Positions 1-8,307 of a DNA stretch of 14,997 bases are shown here, one piece after another. The position numbers and the translations under genes are program-made. The notes below the pieces were generated by a model. That model was not told the origin of the DNA. It searched no databases and saw nothing but the letters and a program-made list of their open reading frames with translations. This stretch comes from JBFJVZ01 sp041623895 (lineage in GTDB: Bacteria; Planctomycetota; Planctomycetia; Pirellulales; Pirellulaceae). The stretch is taken from the NCBI GenBank assembly GCA_041623895.1, contig JBFJVZ010000169.1, positions 1 to 14,997 on the forward strand. Reading direction: 5' to 3'. Position 1 is the stretch's first letter; every line of letters begins with the position of its first letter.

Positions 1-19
1 CGAGATATTTGAAAATGCA

Positions 20-823
20 CTAGACAACGTCAATCGCTGATGCAGGTACCCATGCTTCGCGCGAATCGAACAGCTGCACGCGAATCCAGTCATCGCGATC
101 GTCCAAGATGTACAGTTCCGAACCACTCGGTAACGGTTCGGGGAACCTGGCGGGTGCGTTGATCGAGTCGGCTGATCGAGCGACGACATCCGGTACAATC
201 ACAACCGCGAGCCGCTGAGACTGTTTGGATTGATCGATCAAGGGTTTGGCCAGAGTACCGATCCAAATGATGCCAAACACGATGGCGAGATGACGTGCGG
301 TCGCTTTTCCTGTTCGCAGGTAAACCGCCGCCAGCAGCATCGTGATCAGAAATGCGATCGCCGCAAGACCGGACCAGTCAGCCGGTTTCAGTCCCCGCGT
401 CCAATCAAAAAACGAACCGATCGCAATGTTCTCTTCGGGAGTCGGCACCCAATCCGGAAGCAGTCCCCGAGCGTGTTGCAGGTTCTGTCTTGCGCGTCGA
501 TGCTTGGGGTCGGCTAGCAACGCCCGCCGATAAGCCAGAATCGCCGGGCCAAGATGTTCCGCACCGAGTGCTGCATTGCCCAGATTTACATATAAGTCTG
601 CACTTGTCCGGTGACTTGGGTCCTCGGTCCATTGCTGCTGGATCGCCGACGCAAACAATGATTCGGCACGGCTAAATGACTGCACTCGCTGACCGCGATC
701 GCTTGTATCAAGTGCGGATTGATACGTCTCGATCGCCTGCTGAAGTAGATCGCGAGAATCAGCAGCAACGACCGTGTCGGATATCTGTGTCGCCAAAACG
801 ACAAGCAGTGCCAGGTAAAGCAT
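20..823 (-). CDS. batE: BatE-like TPR and SH3-domain membrane protein
   Basis: Last gene of the Bat operon, 267 aa from the ATG at 823. The N-terminus (LYLALLVVLATQ...VVAADS) looks like a signal peptide. Residues about 75-120 form a TPR-like helix pair (ADLYVNLGNAALGAEHLGPAILAYRRAL). Two membrane segments follow at about 150-170 and 178-196. The C-terminal ~60 residues resemble a bacterial SH3 domain (LPSGSELYILDDRDDWIRVQL...AWVPASAI). Signal peptide, TPR, membrane segments and SH3b is the known layout of BatE, thought to act in the periplasm with BatA-D. The start codon overlaps the batD stop by one base (TGATG) and no clear Shine-Dalgarno sequence is seen, so translation probably depends on coupling to batD. 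A GTG one codon upstream is the alternative start. The molecular role of BatE is not established. Confidence 0.85.
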   Translation of the reverse strand: MLYLALLVVLATQISDTVVAADSRDLLQQAIETYQSALDTSDRGQRVQSFSRAESLFASAIQQQWTEDPSHRTSADLYVNLGNAALGAEHLGPAILAYRRALLADPKHRRARQNLQHARGLLPDWVPTPEENIAIGSFFDWTRGLKPADWSGLAAIAFLITMLLAAVYLRTGKATARHLAIVFGIIWIGTLAKPLIDQSKQSQRLAVVIVPDVVARSADSINAPARFPEPLPSGSELYILDDRDDWIRVQLFDSREAWVPASAIDVV

Positions 824-2688
824 CACGTCGACTCAGGTTGGGCTTTTAGTTCAACAATCGCGGCCAGTGCCCTTTCGATCAAGTCTTGTTCTATTCTCGT
901 TTGTTCGTTGTCGGACGGTTTGTAAGCGATCGATTCACACTCTGACATCAACGCGTGTATCGTCGATCGGTCCGCTTCGGGAAACTCTGCGGCAGCGGCT
1001 TGCAAGGCATCGGCGATCTGCTTGGCGGCTTCTTTGACGGGCAGCTGCGCGGCTGCGGAGATTCGACTTCGCTGGGCCCGAATGGCTGCCGCAGCTTTGC
1101 GGACCGCAGGATCAACCTGGCGGCGGCGGCGATCAACAAATGCGATCAATAAGCACAACGATCCCAACGTATACCCGGCAAGCTGAAACGATTTGTTGGC
1201 CAGTAAACTGGTAGAACCAACGATCAGGCGGCCCGGGTCTCTTTCAATGGCTAAGTCGGCACCGCTCAACGAGAAAGTTCTGGCTGTTCTTTGCGTTGGC
1301 GTTTCCGTATCGGCGTTGCTCGCTTGCTCGCCGCCCGGCGATTTGCCCCGCTGATTGGTCACCACGGATTCGGCGCCGACGACTTGCGCCGGCATGACCC
1401 GCAAGGCAATCGGCTTTGATCGCGTTGTTTGGTAAGCTTCCTTATCGACATCAAACCATGAATAGGCGATGGCTGGAATCTCGCTGATCGATTCATCAAG
1501 CACGCGCACCGAAACGGTAAACTGCTTCGAGTGCTGCTTGTCATCAAAAGCCCCCGCGACGTCACCTTCGGGAAGCCGGAATCTTTCGGGGTCCAATCCG
1601 CCATCAGCTGACAGCGAAGGCAAGGCCGCGCCTTCGATATTGCCGTCACCCCGCAGTTTCAGGGTCAGCCGAATCGGGTCTCCCACTCGCACCACGGTTC
1701 GGTCGGCGGCTACCTCCAGCGAAAATCCTTTACCGACGGCGCCGGAAAAACTCTGCGGTCGATTCTCACTGGGAAAAGGCTTGACCTGAAACGAAAACGG
1801 CTCATCTTCGGCGCGAAACAATTCGACCTTAGCTGCACGCCGACCGCTGCCGAAAGCCTCATCAAACAGGGAACTTCCAAACCCGAAATCATCGAACGCG
1901 GATCGTCGCCGCCGTTCCCATTCGGTAACCAATTCAATCGTGGCCGTGATCGGCGCGATCTCAAATTCACCGGGACGGTTCGGAATCAACGTCCGTTCCC
2001 CCGTAACCACGGTGAATTGCTTGCCATTGCTCAGTTCCACTCTCGCCGTCGCGGGCAACGAGATCATTCCTTGACTGGTCTGGATCGGTATTCTCGATTT
2101 GCCTCGCGGGGCGGGAGGATCGGGTGCGAACCGGAAGTCATCAAACAGTGGCGACTCAATATTCAAGTCATTGATATTTTCCGTGTCGCCAGCAAACCAC
2201 CACTCGATCTTGACCGGTACTCGTTGATCGGGATACGCGGTTTCGGGCATGATCAGCTTGATCCGCATGTCGTCGGTTGTGGGAACTTCCTGAAACGACA
2301 TCTTGATTGGCTCGACTCGTTTCTCCGTGCCGTTTTGAGAAATCAGGAAAGGACCGATTTCGTATTCACCCGGTTTGCTTGCCGTCACCCGGAATTGAAT
2401 TGTGTGGGTGACGCGTTGAATGCGACGAATCTGATTGCCGGATTGGAACATCTGTTGCATGATCCGCGGGCTGATACCGGACAACCGTGCGCGAATCTCC
2501 TTGGCACTGGCTTCGATCGTGCATTTTGGCTCCGGCTCAGCCTCCAATCCTTCGACTGTCAACTGCACGATGGCTCCGACGCCGACGTAATGTGGCGGCT
2601 CTTCGGTGGCAATCTGCACTTGAATATCTTGCGCCTCCGCGGCAACGCAAGCGATAGCTACCAAGACTGCGATCAGTTGCGTCTTCAT
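823..2688 (-). CDS. batD: BatD-like protein (oxygen-tolerance/BatD family)
   Basis: Predicted exported, membrane-anchored protein of 621 aa. A signal peptide covers about residues 1-19, cleaved after AEA. The long extracytoplasmic part is beta-rich and Ig-like, with the repeating 'YEIGPF' / 'FEIAPI' and 'VGDPIRLTLKLRGDGNI' type segments seen in BatD proteins. A single membrane segment lies near residues 500-518, followed by RRRR and an alpha-helical cytoplasmic tail of ~100 residues. The BatD family (PF13584 type, from family knowledge) is annotated as 'oxygen tolerance' because of the Bacteroides aerotolerance operon; its biochemical function is unknown. The ATG at 2688 is chosen because AAAGGA (2695-2700) lies six bases upstream and because it forms a one-base TGATG overlap with the preceding stop. 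TTG and GTG codons just upstream are weaker alternatives. Length is usual for the family. Confidence 0.9.
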   Translation of the reverse strand: MKTQLIAVLVAIACVAAEAQDIQVQIATEEPPHYVGVGAIVQLTVEGLEAEPEPKCTIEASAKEIRARLSGISPRIMQQMFQSGNQIRRIQRVTHTIQFRVTASKPGEYEIGPFLISQNGTEKRVEPIKMSFQEVPTTDDMRIKLIMPETAYPDQRVPVKIEWWFAGDTENINDLNIESPLFDDFRFAPDPPAPRGKSRIPIQTSQGMISLPATARVELSNGKQFTVVTGERTLIPNRPGEFEIAPITATIELVTEWERRRRSAFDDFGFGSSLFDEAFGSGRRAAKVELFRAEDEPFSFQVKPFPSENRPQSFSGAVGKGFSLEVAADRTVVRVGDPIRLTLKLRGDGNIEGAALPSLSADGGLDPERFRLPEGDVAGAFDDKQHSKQFTVSVRVLDESISEIPAIAYSWFDVDKEAYQTTRSKPIALRVMPAQVVGAESVVTNQRGKSPGGEQASNADTETPTQRTARTFSLSGADLAIERDPGRLIVGSTSLLANKSFQLAGYTLGSLCLLIAFVDRRRRQVDPAVRKAAAAIRAQRSRISAAAQLPVKEAAKQIADALQAAAAEFPEADRSTIHALMSECESIAYKPSDNEQTRIEQDLIERALAAIVELKAQPEST

Positions 2689-5600
2689 CACCAATCCTTT
2701 TCCACCGGAACCTGGCCAATTGATTGCCGCCGATCGCGATCTCGCCGCCGTTGTGCCTCACGATCGCGGACCGCTTGCAGCAACCGTGATGGATCGATTT
2801 GGGCTTGCTGTTGCGATTCTTGTTCCTGCTGTTGATTTTCGCCCGCTTGTTGCTGCTGCTGGTCTTGCTGCTGATTGTCTTGCTGCTGTTGCTGCTGGTC
2901 TTGGTTTGGTTGTGGCGGCTGCAGCTGCGCCAGCGCTTCGATCAATTTCTCCAGCGCAGCGTCCTGCGGTGGGCGTGCGTCGGATAGCTTGGGATCTTTT
3001 GCTGCCAGCTGCTCATGTGCCGCTGTCATCTGTTGCTCTGCCTCGGAGACCAATTCAGCAGCCTGTTTTGCTTTTTGCGCGTTTTGCTCGATCATGTTTT
3101 GTTGTTCGGGATTATCAGGGGCTTGCTGCTCCGCTGCCGTGGTTGGCTGATTTGCCTGTTGCTGGAGCGCGGTGGCGATTTGTGCGGCGATTTTGGCGAG
3201 TTCATCCTGCCGCGAGGCGAGCTGTGCCGCTGACTCGTGTTTTGCTTCGTCGTCGGTTTCCGATTCGTTCTGCAGGCCGGCCAATTGCTCGGTTTCGTCG
3301 TTCAATTGCGCTTGTCGCTGGGCAGTTTCCTGCAGGTGTTCGACGACTGAAAAGAACAAGCGACGCAATTCAGTCAAGGTTTCGGCGGCGGCGATAGCGT
3401 CCGGATAGGGGCCGGACTTTGCGATGTCGGAGGATTCAGATGCCCCTTGCAGGCTGTCGGCAGCGCGTTCCATTTGCTCGATCGCACGATCGACCAACTT
3501 CGCTGCCAGATCCAAGCGTTGGACTTCTGCTGGAACGGTCCCAGCCGAATTTGGATCCTGATGTTCTTGACCTGAATCAACCTGCGCACGTTCCTTTGCT
3601 ATTTCTTTTTTCAACCGATCCATCCGCAGTCTATTCTTTGCTTGCCCCGTTTTCGCAAAACCAACGATAGGGTCGTCCCAGAATCCATCTTCACTGGCTA
3701 TTTCCATCCAGGCTTCGACGTCCGCTGGATCTTGCGAACCCAAAAGCTGATTCAGTGCGTCAATGATCTTCGTTTGCGTCGCATAGGCCAGTTCGATCAA
3801 TCCGCGCAGATCGGCAAATTGTTCACGAGCCTCTTGCAAGGCCTTGATCGCTTTGACTTGTTGTTCGCTGGCCGCGGAGTATTCAGGAAGACTCATTTTT
3901 TCGCCGGCAAGCTTCATTGCCTCGGTCGCCTCCAGCAAATGCGGCATCGCCGCTTGCAGTTTGGCAAGGAAATCTTGCTGCTCCGCCGTGATGGCAGCTT
4001 GCTGCGAGTCGTCGGCATCGTTTTTTTGTGACTGCTGCCATGAAGCGTTCTCCAGACCCGCGGCCAGTCGGGTGGTCAATTCTTCGCTACGCTGGGTCAG
4101 GTCGGCTTGGCTATCGACCAGGTAATCTTGATCGATCCAACTGGGTACGTTCAGAGAACCTTGGTCAGCGGCGACGATCTGGTTGTCGAGTGATTTCAGT
4201 GCCGTTTGTTGGGCCGTTGCCCGTGCATCGGCGAGCATGCCGTCCAGAATTTCCAAGGGTCCGCGGAGCTGATCGCGTGCCCGTTTCAACTGGTTCAATC
4301 CCGCTGCGGCACGGCGAAAACCGCGTGCCGCCTGCCGGCGGCGAAGCTGGCTGCGTGATTGTCCAAGCCGTTGGTTGCCTTGGTTGAGGTAACCGAGCAG
4401 ACCGGCAAGTTGAGCCATGCGTATGTTTTCTTCCGCCGAGCGTTCGGACTCTGGTTTATTTTCCAGGGTCTCCAATTCGCCCGCAGCTTTTTCAACCACA
4501 TCTTGCAGGTCCGACAAGGCGACGCGTTGGTCGACCGCAAGCCGTTGAAACTGCGAGCGGAATTTATCGGCGATGTTGGGATCATCGCTTGCTGCGATCT
4601 GCTCCACGAGCGAGCGAAGATTGGAAATCGTCTGTCGTTGATTCGTGATCAGGGCATCCAGCTGTGCCGCCAAGTCTTTGTCGTCTTGCTTGAAAAGCTG
4701 ATCACGAAGCTGCAAAACCCGCAGCAAGACGACTTCCAGGTTATGACGAGCATCGGGAGCATCTTTACGCAATCTGACAGCCTCGCGGAACCATCCAGCC
4801 GCGCGTTGCAGATGCTCCAGCGATTTTTCCGGTTGCTTGTCGATCAGCTCGTCCGCGCGATTCACTTCGACCCAACCCATGTTGAACGTCGCCCGAAATC
4901 GAACTTCACCGTCACTGGCCGCTTCACGCCTGGCTTTAGAAAGCAAGCTTTCCGCTTGACCCAAATCGCTCTGCAATTGCTGCAGTCCCTGGTTGTAAAT
5001 TTGCCGGGGATTCAGTTGCTGATCCGGATCGGTTTGACTGACGGTGTTGTTTGCGATCGAGTCTCGTTGGTCGGCCAAGGCAAGGGGCTGATGCCCGGGG
5101 AACAGCATCGCCAGCAACACTGCGGCTCGCGCAATGCCGCTGGAAACAGGCAACGCTTGGTCAGACGATTCCGTTGCGCGACCACTGCCCAGGACTACAC
5201 TTGCCATCAGCGCGATGAGCCCGGCAAGGATCGCCCACTGAAAAGCGTCCTGCCGAATCGCGCGCCCTTTCGATTGCATTTCGGCGCGCACCAGGGGCTT
5301 GATGTGTGCATCATAAATCGACTTCAGATCCAGGCTTCCTGTGCCCCCGGGAATGTAGACGCCTTCGGTAGCCAGTGCCAATTCCCGTAACGTCTCTCCA
5401 TCCAGTCGAGTGATCACGGGGTTCCCGTCGGCGTCAAGTACTTGGGATTGAACACCGGTCCGCGAATCGGTGATGCGGATTTCACTTCCCGCTTCGTCTC
5501 CCAGCCCAACGGCTACGACCTTGATGCCACGTTCGACTGCTTCCTGGGCTGCATCCAGCGGATGGGAATCGTGGTCTTCGCCATCGGTGATCAAAAAGAT

Positions 5601-6182
5601 GATGCGCGAGACATCGCTTTCGGTGCGGAAACCATTCAGGGCTTTGCGGATCGGTTCTTCCAGACGTGTGCCGCCGCGTCCAACGCTGGTCGGATTCGCG
5701 TTGTCCAGAATCAATTTAAAGAACCCGTAGTCCGGCGTCAGCGGGCACAACACACTCGCCCGGCCGGCGAACCCGATCAAGCCAACCTGGTCGCCATCAA
5801 GAAACGTTAGTAGATCAGAAATATCGGCTTTTGCTCGTTCCAGGCGATTGGGTGCGACGTCTTCGGCCAGCATCGATTTGCTGACGTCAAGACAAAACAT
5901 GATCTGCGCGCCAATGCGCGGCGATTTGACGTAAGTCAGTCCAAACTGCGGCCGCATCAAAGCCAAGATGAAACACGTTGCCGCCATTGCCAGCAACAGA
6001 ATCACCAGGCTGCGGCGGATTGCTGACGAACGCGCAACGAGCCGTGACTGCATGATCGGTGACATGAATCGAGAAAGCGCATCACCGCGTCGCCGCTCAA
6101 GCCAAAACAGCAACACAACGATCACCAACACCACCCACAGGGCGGCGGACCATTCCGGCGTCGCGAATCGAAAATCCGACAT
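2688..6182 (-). CDS. batB: BatB-BatC fusion: VWA membrane protein with TPR and long helical, Gln-rich tail
   Basis: Unusually large protein of 1164 aa. Residues 1-335 are a BatB: membrane segments at about 11-28 and 58-76, then a VWA domain with a complete MIDAS (D99-x-S101-x-S103 in DVSKS, T172, D200 in ITDGED), then a membrane segment at about 313-333. A further hydrophobic segment (about 351-370, ARAAVLLAMLFPGHQPLALA) looks like a retained signal peptide. It leads into a TPR-like region (about 394-495) of BatC type. Residues about 500-1085 are charged, Ala/Gln/Leu-rich and predicted helical or coiled-coil. Residues 1091-1128 are a Gln tract, followed by an Arg-rich end and the terminus VEKDW. 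Positive charges after the first membrane segment suggest that both the VWA and the TPR parts face the periplasm (inference). The start ATG directly abuts the batA stop (TAA-ATG). BatB is normally ~330 aa and BatC ~250 aa as separate genes. Confidence 0.9.
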   Translation of the reverse strand: MSDFRFATPEWSAALWVVLVIVVLLFWLERRRGDALSRFMSPIMQSRLVARSSAIRRSLVILLLAMAATCFILALMRPQFGLTYVKSPRIGAQIMFCLDVSKSMLAEDVAPNRLERAKADISDLLTFLDGDQVGLIGFAGRASVLCPLTPDYGFFKLILDNANPTSVGRGGTRLEEPIRKALNGFRTESDVSRIIFLITDGEDHDSHPLDAAQEAVERGIKVVAVGLGDEAGSEIRITDSRTGVQSQVLDADGNPVITRLDGETLRELALATEGVYIPGGTGSLDLKSIYDAHIKPLVRAEMQSKGRAIRQDAFQWAILAGLIALMASVVLGSGRATESSDQALPVSSGIARAAVLLAMLFPGHQPLALADQRDSIANNTVSQTDPDQQLNPRQIYNQGLQQLQSDLGQAESLLSKARREAASDGEVRFRATFNMGWVEVNRADELIDKQPEKSLEHLQRAAGWFREAVRLRKDAPDARHNLEVVLLRVLQLRDQLFKQDDKDLAAQLDALITNQRQTISNLRSLVEQIAASDDPNIADKFRSQFQRLAVDQRVALSDLQDVVEKAAGELETLENKPESERSAEENIRMAQLAGLLGYLNQGNQRLGQSRSQLRRRQAARGFRRAAAGLNQLKRARDQLRGPLEILDGMLADARATAQQTALKSLDNQIVAADQGSLNVPSWIDQDYLVDSQADLTQRSEELTTRLAAGLENASWQQSQKNDADDSQQAAITAEQQDFLAKLQAAMPHLLEATEAMKLAGEKMSLPEYSAASEQQVKAIKALQEAREQFADLRGLIELAYATQTKIIDALNQLLGSQDPADVEAWMEIASEDGFWDDPIVGFAKTGQAKNRLRMDRLKKEIAKERAQVDSGQEHQDPNSAGTVPAEVQRLDLAAKLVDRAIEQMERAADSLQGASESSDIAKSGPYPDAIAAAETLTELRRLFFSVVEHLQETAQRQAQLNDETEQLAGLQNESETDDEAKHESAAQLASRQDELAKIAAQIATALQQQANQPTTAAEQQAPDNPEQQNMIEQNAQKAKQAAELVSEAEQQMTAAHEQLAAKDPKLSDARPPQDAALEKLIEALAQLQPPQPNQDQQQQQQDNQQQDQQQQQAGENQQQEQESQQQAQIDPSRLLQAVRDREAQRRRDRDRRQSIGQVPVEKDW
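2695..2700 (-). promoter_or_regulatory. Ribosome binding site deciding the batD start
   Basis: On the minus strand AAAGGA is followed by six bases and then the ATG at 2688. This favours that ATG over the TTG (2694) and GTG (2691) codons just upstream, which would leave no spacing. The site lies inside the end of the batB-batC coding region. Confidence 0.6.
2799..2912 (-). repeat. Gln-codon (CAG/CAA) low-complexity tract in batB-batC
   Basis: The plus strand reads as runs of CTG/TTG triplets, which on the coding strand are CAG and CAA glutamine codons interrupted by Asp, Asn, Glu, Ala and Gly codons. They encode residues 1091-1128 of the fusion protein. The mix of CAG and CAA shows that this is not a pure triplet expansion, but short runs of identical codons could still vary in number between strains. 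Confidence 0.85.
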
Positions 6183-7214
6183 TTAAGGTAGCGTCCTAAA
6201 CAAACTGGCTTGGGAGGTCGCAGCAATTCCGATCAGCAATAGCCCGGCCAGCAGAAACGATCGGTAATGCTCGTGGTACTGTAGATAACGAAATTCCGTG
6301 ACCTTGGTTCGTTCTAAATCATCAATCTCCGCATACACCCGCGCCAGTGCTTCACGGTCGGTGGCGCGGAAGTAGCGGCCGCTGGTCGTCTCAGCAATCA
6401 TTTTCAAGGTCTCTTCGTCCAGTTCAACATCAACCAGCCGAAGTTCCGTGCGTCCGGAAAATGGGTTGACCGTGGGAAAGGGCGCGCTGCCTTGTGTTCC
6501 GGCGCCGATGCAATAGACCTTGACGCCACTAGCCGCTGCGACCTCAGCAGCCTGTTCAGGATCGATCACTCCCGCGTTATTTACACCGTCGGTCAGCAAG
6601 ATCGCGACCTTCGACTTTGCTTTGCTTTGACGCAGCCGTTCCACCGCCAGGGCGAGGCCGTCCCCGATGGCGGTTCCGTCTTCTTCGCGCGTGGAGACTA
6701 TTTCCAAATCCTCCGCCATCGTGGTCAAATTGCCATGATCCAACGTCAACGGACAAAGGCTGTCGGCATAACCGGCGAATGCGATCAGGCCGATGGTGTC
6801 ATCCGGACGCCCATCGCCTGCCTGCTGCCCATCGCCCAGAACGAATTGACGGAAGACGTCTTTGACAACAGTCAAACGATCGATGCTGTAGTCATCTTTG
6901 ACCAAGTCGCGGGCCTGCATCGAACCGGAGTGATCGACGACCATCATGATTGCGATTCCCTGACGACTCACTTTTGTCTCTGCATCCGGTGTTCGTGGGC
7001 CGGCGATCGCAACGGAAAACAATAGCACGGCCAAAGCCATCAGGACTGCCGGCAATCGGGTAAGCCTGACACGCAATGATCGCGGTGCGGCGTCGGGAAT
7101 GCTGAGCGAGGAATAGCGAATCAGCGCCGGAGTTCGGCTCGCCAGCCAATAGGCAAACGGTGCCAGCAGGCCCAACAACAGAAACGCGGGATCACGAAAC
7201 TCGATGTCACCCAT
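6183..7214 (-). CDS. batA: BatA-like VWA membrane protein
   Basis: Protein of 343 aa with the standard BatA layout. Two N-terminal membrane segments lie at about residues 9-26 and 53-71. The VWA domain runs from about 85 to 300 and has an intact MIDAS metal site (D94-x-S96-x-S98 in DHSGS, T181 in DGTAIGDG, D209 in LLTDGVNN). One C-terminal membrane segment lies near 316-336. VWA/MIDAS domains bind a divalent metal and usually mediate protein-protein contacts; BatA is expected to be a client or partner of the MoxR ATPase at the inner membrane. The ATG at 7214 is chosen over an in-frame start 47 codons upstream because AGGAGG (7221-7226) sits six bases before it. The upstream extension is arginine-rich and translates the end of the preceding gene in another frame. 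It overlaps the preceding gene by 8 bp and its TAA abuts the next ATG. Confidence 0.95.
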   Translation of the reverse strand: MGDIEFRDPAFLLLGLLAPFAYWLASRTPALIRYSSLSIPDAAPRSLRVRLTRLPAVLMALAVLLFSVAIAGPRTPDAETKVSRQGIAIMMVVDHSGSMQARDLVKDDYSIDRLTVVKDVFRQFVLGDGQQAGDGRPDDTIGLIAFAGYADSLCPLTLDHGNLTTMAEDLEIVSTREEDGTAIGDGLALAVERLRQSKAKSKVAILLTDGVNNAGVIDPEQAAEVAAASGVKVYCIGAGTQGSAPFPTVNPFSGRTELRLVDVELDEETLKMIAETTSGRYFRATDREALARVYAEIDDLERTKVTEFRYLQYHEHYRSFLLAGLLLIGIAATSQASLFRTLP

Positions 7215-8307
7215 CAGCGGCCTCCTGCAGTTGGGTCGGGGGCGAATCATCCGAAGATACTTCTTCCTCAGCATCCGCCCCCACCAGCGGTGCGTTCTCG
7301 CGCGTCTCCTCCAGGAACTGCTGAGCTTTTTCGATCGCCCGTTCGGTTTCGTCACTGGATGGTTCGGCGCGCGCGAACTTCACCAGATCCGCTTGCTTTA
7401 GGAACTCACGCAGCAGGCCTTGGTGCTCGGCCGAAAAGTCGGGCGACTGCCCAATCGACGAAAGAAACTCCTCCGTCGTCAACTCCGGAGCCCGCATTTC
7501 GAAGCGATCCTCAATGTACTGGCGGATGATGTACGACAATCCAACGTAGAACCGATCGATTTCTTGGCCGCTTCGCCGCGGCGCGCGCAGCAGCTTTCGC
7601 AGTCGTGACGTGGCGACTTCGTAGGCGGATCGACGACGACGACGGCGGCGTGCCGCGGCAATCGCCCGCGCGATAAACGGTAGGGCAACCAACGCCACTA
7701 AGCCCAGGGCAACGAACCATGGCCAGCGAGAAGTCGTCGGTGCTTGTATCAAATCGAGCTTTCCCAGTGGCGGTTTCAAGTCAGCAGTCGCGTCTTCCGG
7801 CAACACCGAAGCAACCTGGAACGGGATTCGATCGGTTAACACTTCATAGGCATCAAGCCCCGCGGGTGCCGGTCGACTGCCTGCGCGGCGATCCACGTAC
7901 TCGATCAGAATTGGTGGAATCACGTGCCGACCCGAAGAAGGAGGATCGAGGCGATACGTTTGCGTGGCCAACGTGCGGCCTTGGTCGTCGACCGTCTGCC
8001 GCGGGGCGAAATCGACAATCGAAAAACGATCCAGCGCCGAACCAAAGTCCGGCATCAATACTTCCACGCCTGGCTCCGCAATCACTTCGATCGACAGCGT
8101 CAGCGTATCGCCAATCACGGGAGACTCCGGATCAAGTGACAGCACGATCGAGACTGGGCCCGAAGTCTTTTCTTGTCGGATTGATTCAGCGTTGGCGGGG
8201 GTAAGGGCGAAGATGATAATCGCGATAATCATTCGCGCCGCAAAGCAAACTGTACCTCCGGGATGCTGTGCGGAGCATGCCAACGGGGATGAGCATTGTC
8301 CACTCAT
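7207..8307 (-). CDS. Membrane protein with BatD-like exported domain and DUF4381-like cytoplasmic tail
   Basis: Protein of 366 aa. A hydrophobic segment at about residues 26-40 (MIIAIIIFALTPANA) resembles a signal peptide. It is followed by an Ig-like beta-rich domain (about 51-165, with SPVIGDTLTLSIEV), a membrane segment (about 195-215), an arginine run (220-226), and a cytoplasmic helical domain. The latter contains IDRFYVGLSYIIRQYIEDRF and APELTTEEFL, the kind of sequence found in DUF4381-type proteins encoded between the DUF58 and batA genes of Bat operons. The first ATG overlaps the DUF58-gene stop as ATGA, which supports translational coupling. A start at the internal ATG (8232), giving a cleaner signal peptide, is possible, but no Shine-Dalgarno sequence is seen there. 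Function is unknown; it probably joins the periplasmic and cytoplasmic parts of the Bat complex (inference). Confidence 0.75.
   Translation of the reverse strand: MSGQCSSPLACSAQHPGGTVCFAARMIIAIIIFALTPANAESIRQEKTSGPVSIVLSLDPESPVIGDTLTLSIEVIAEPGVEVLMPDFGSALDRFSIVDFAPRQTVDDQGRTLATQTYRLDPPSSGRHVIPPILIEYVDRRAGSRPAPAGLDAYEVLTDRIPFQVASVLPEDATADLKPPLGKLDLIQAPTTSRWPWFVALGLVALVALPFIARAIAAARRRRRRRSAYEVATSRLRKLLRAPRRSGQEIDRFYVGLSYIIRQYIEDRFEMRAPELTTEEFLSSIGQSPDFSAEHQGLLREFLKQADLVKFARAEPSSDETERAIEKAQQFLEETRENAPLVGADAEEEVSSDDSPPTQLQEAADG
7221..7226 (-). promoter_or_regulatory. Strong ribosome binding site deciding the batA start
   Basis: On the minus strand AGGAGG precedes the ATG at 7214 by six bases. 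It is the best Shine-Dalgarno sequence in the operon, embedded in the 3' end of the upstream gene. It rules against the longer in-frame reading that would begin at 7355. Confidence 0.8.

Noticed and set aside
2017..2835. 272-codon plus-strand open frame opposite batD and the end of batB-batC
   Set aside because: It spans two well-supported minus-strand genes, and its translation is Arg/Cys/His-rich without any family resemblance.
4359..5390. 343-codon open frame on the plus strand inside batB-batC
   Set aside because: It is antisense to a protein with clear VWA and TPR features, has no recognisable domain or ribosome binding site, and long antisense frames are common opposite such codon use.
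7215..7355. 47-codon N-terminal extension of BatA
   Set aside because: The extension is an out-of-frame reading of the preceding gene, and the ATG at 7214 has a perfect AGGAGG six bases before it.
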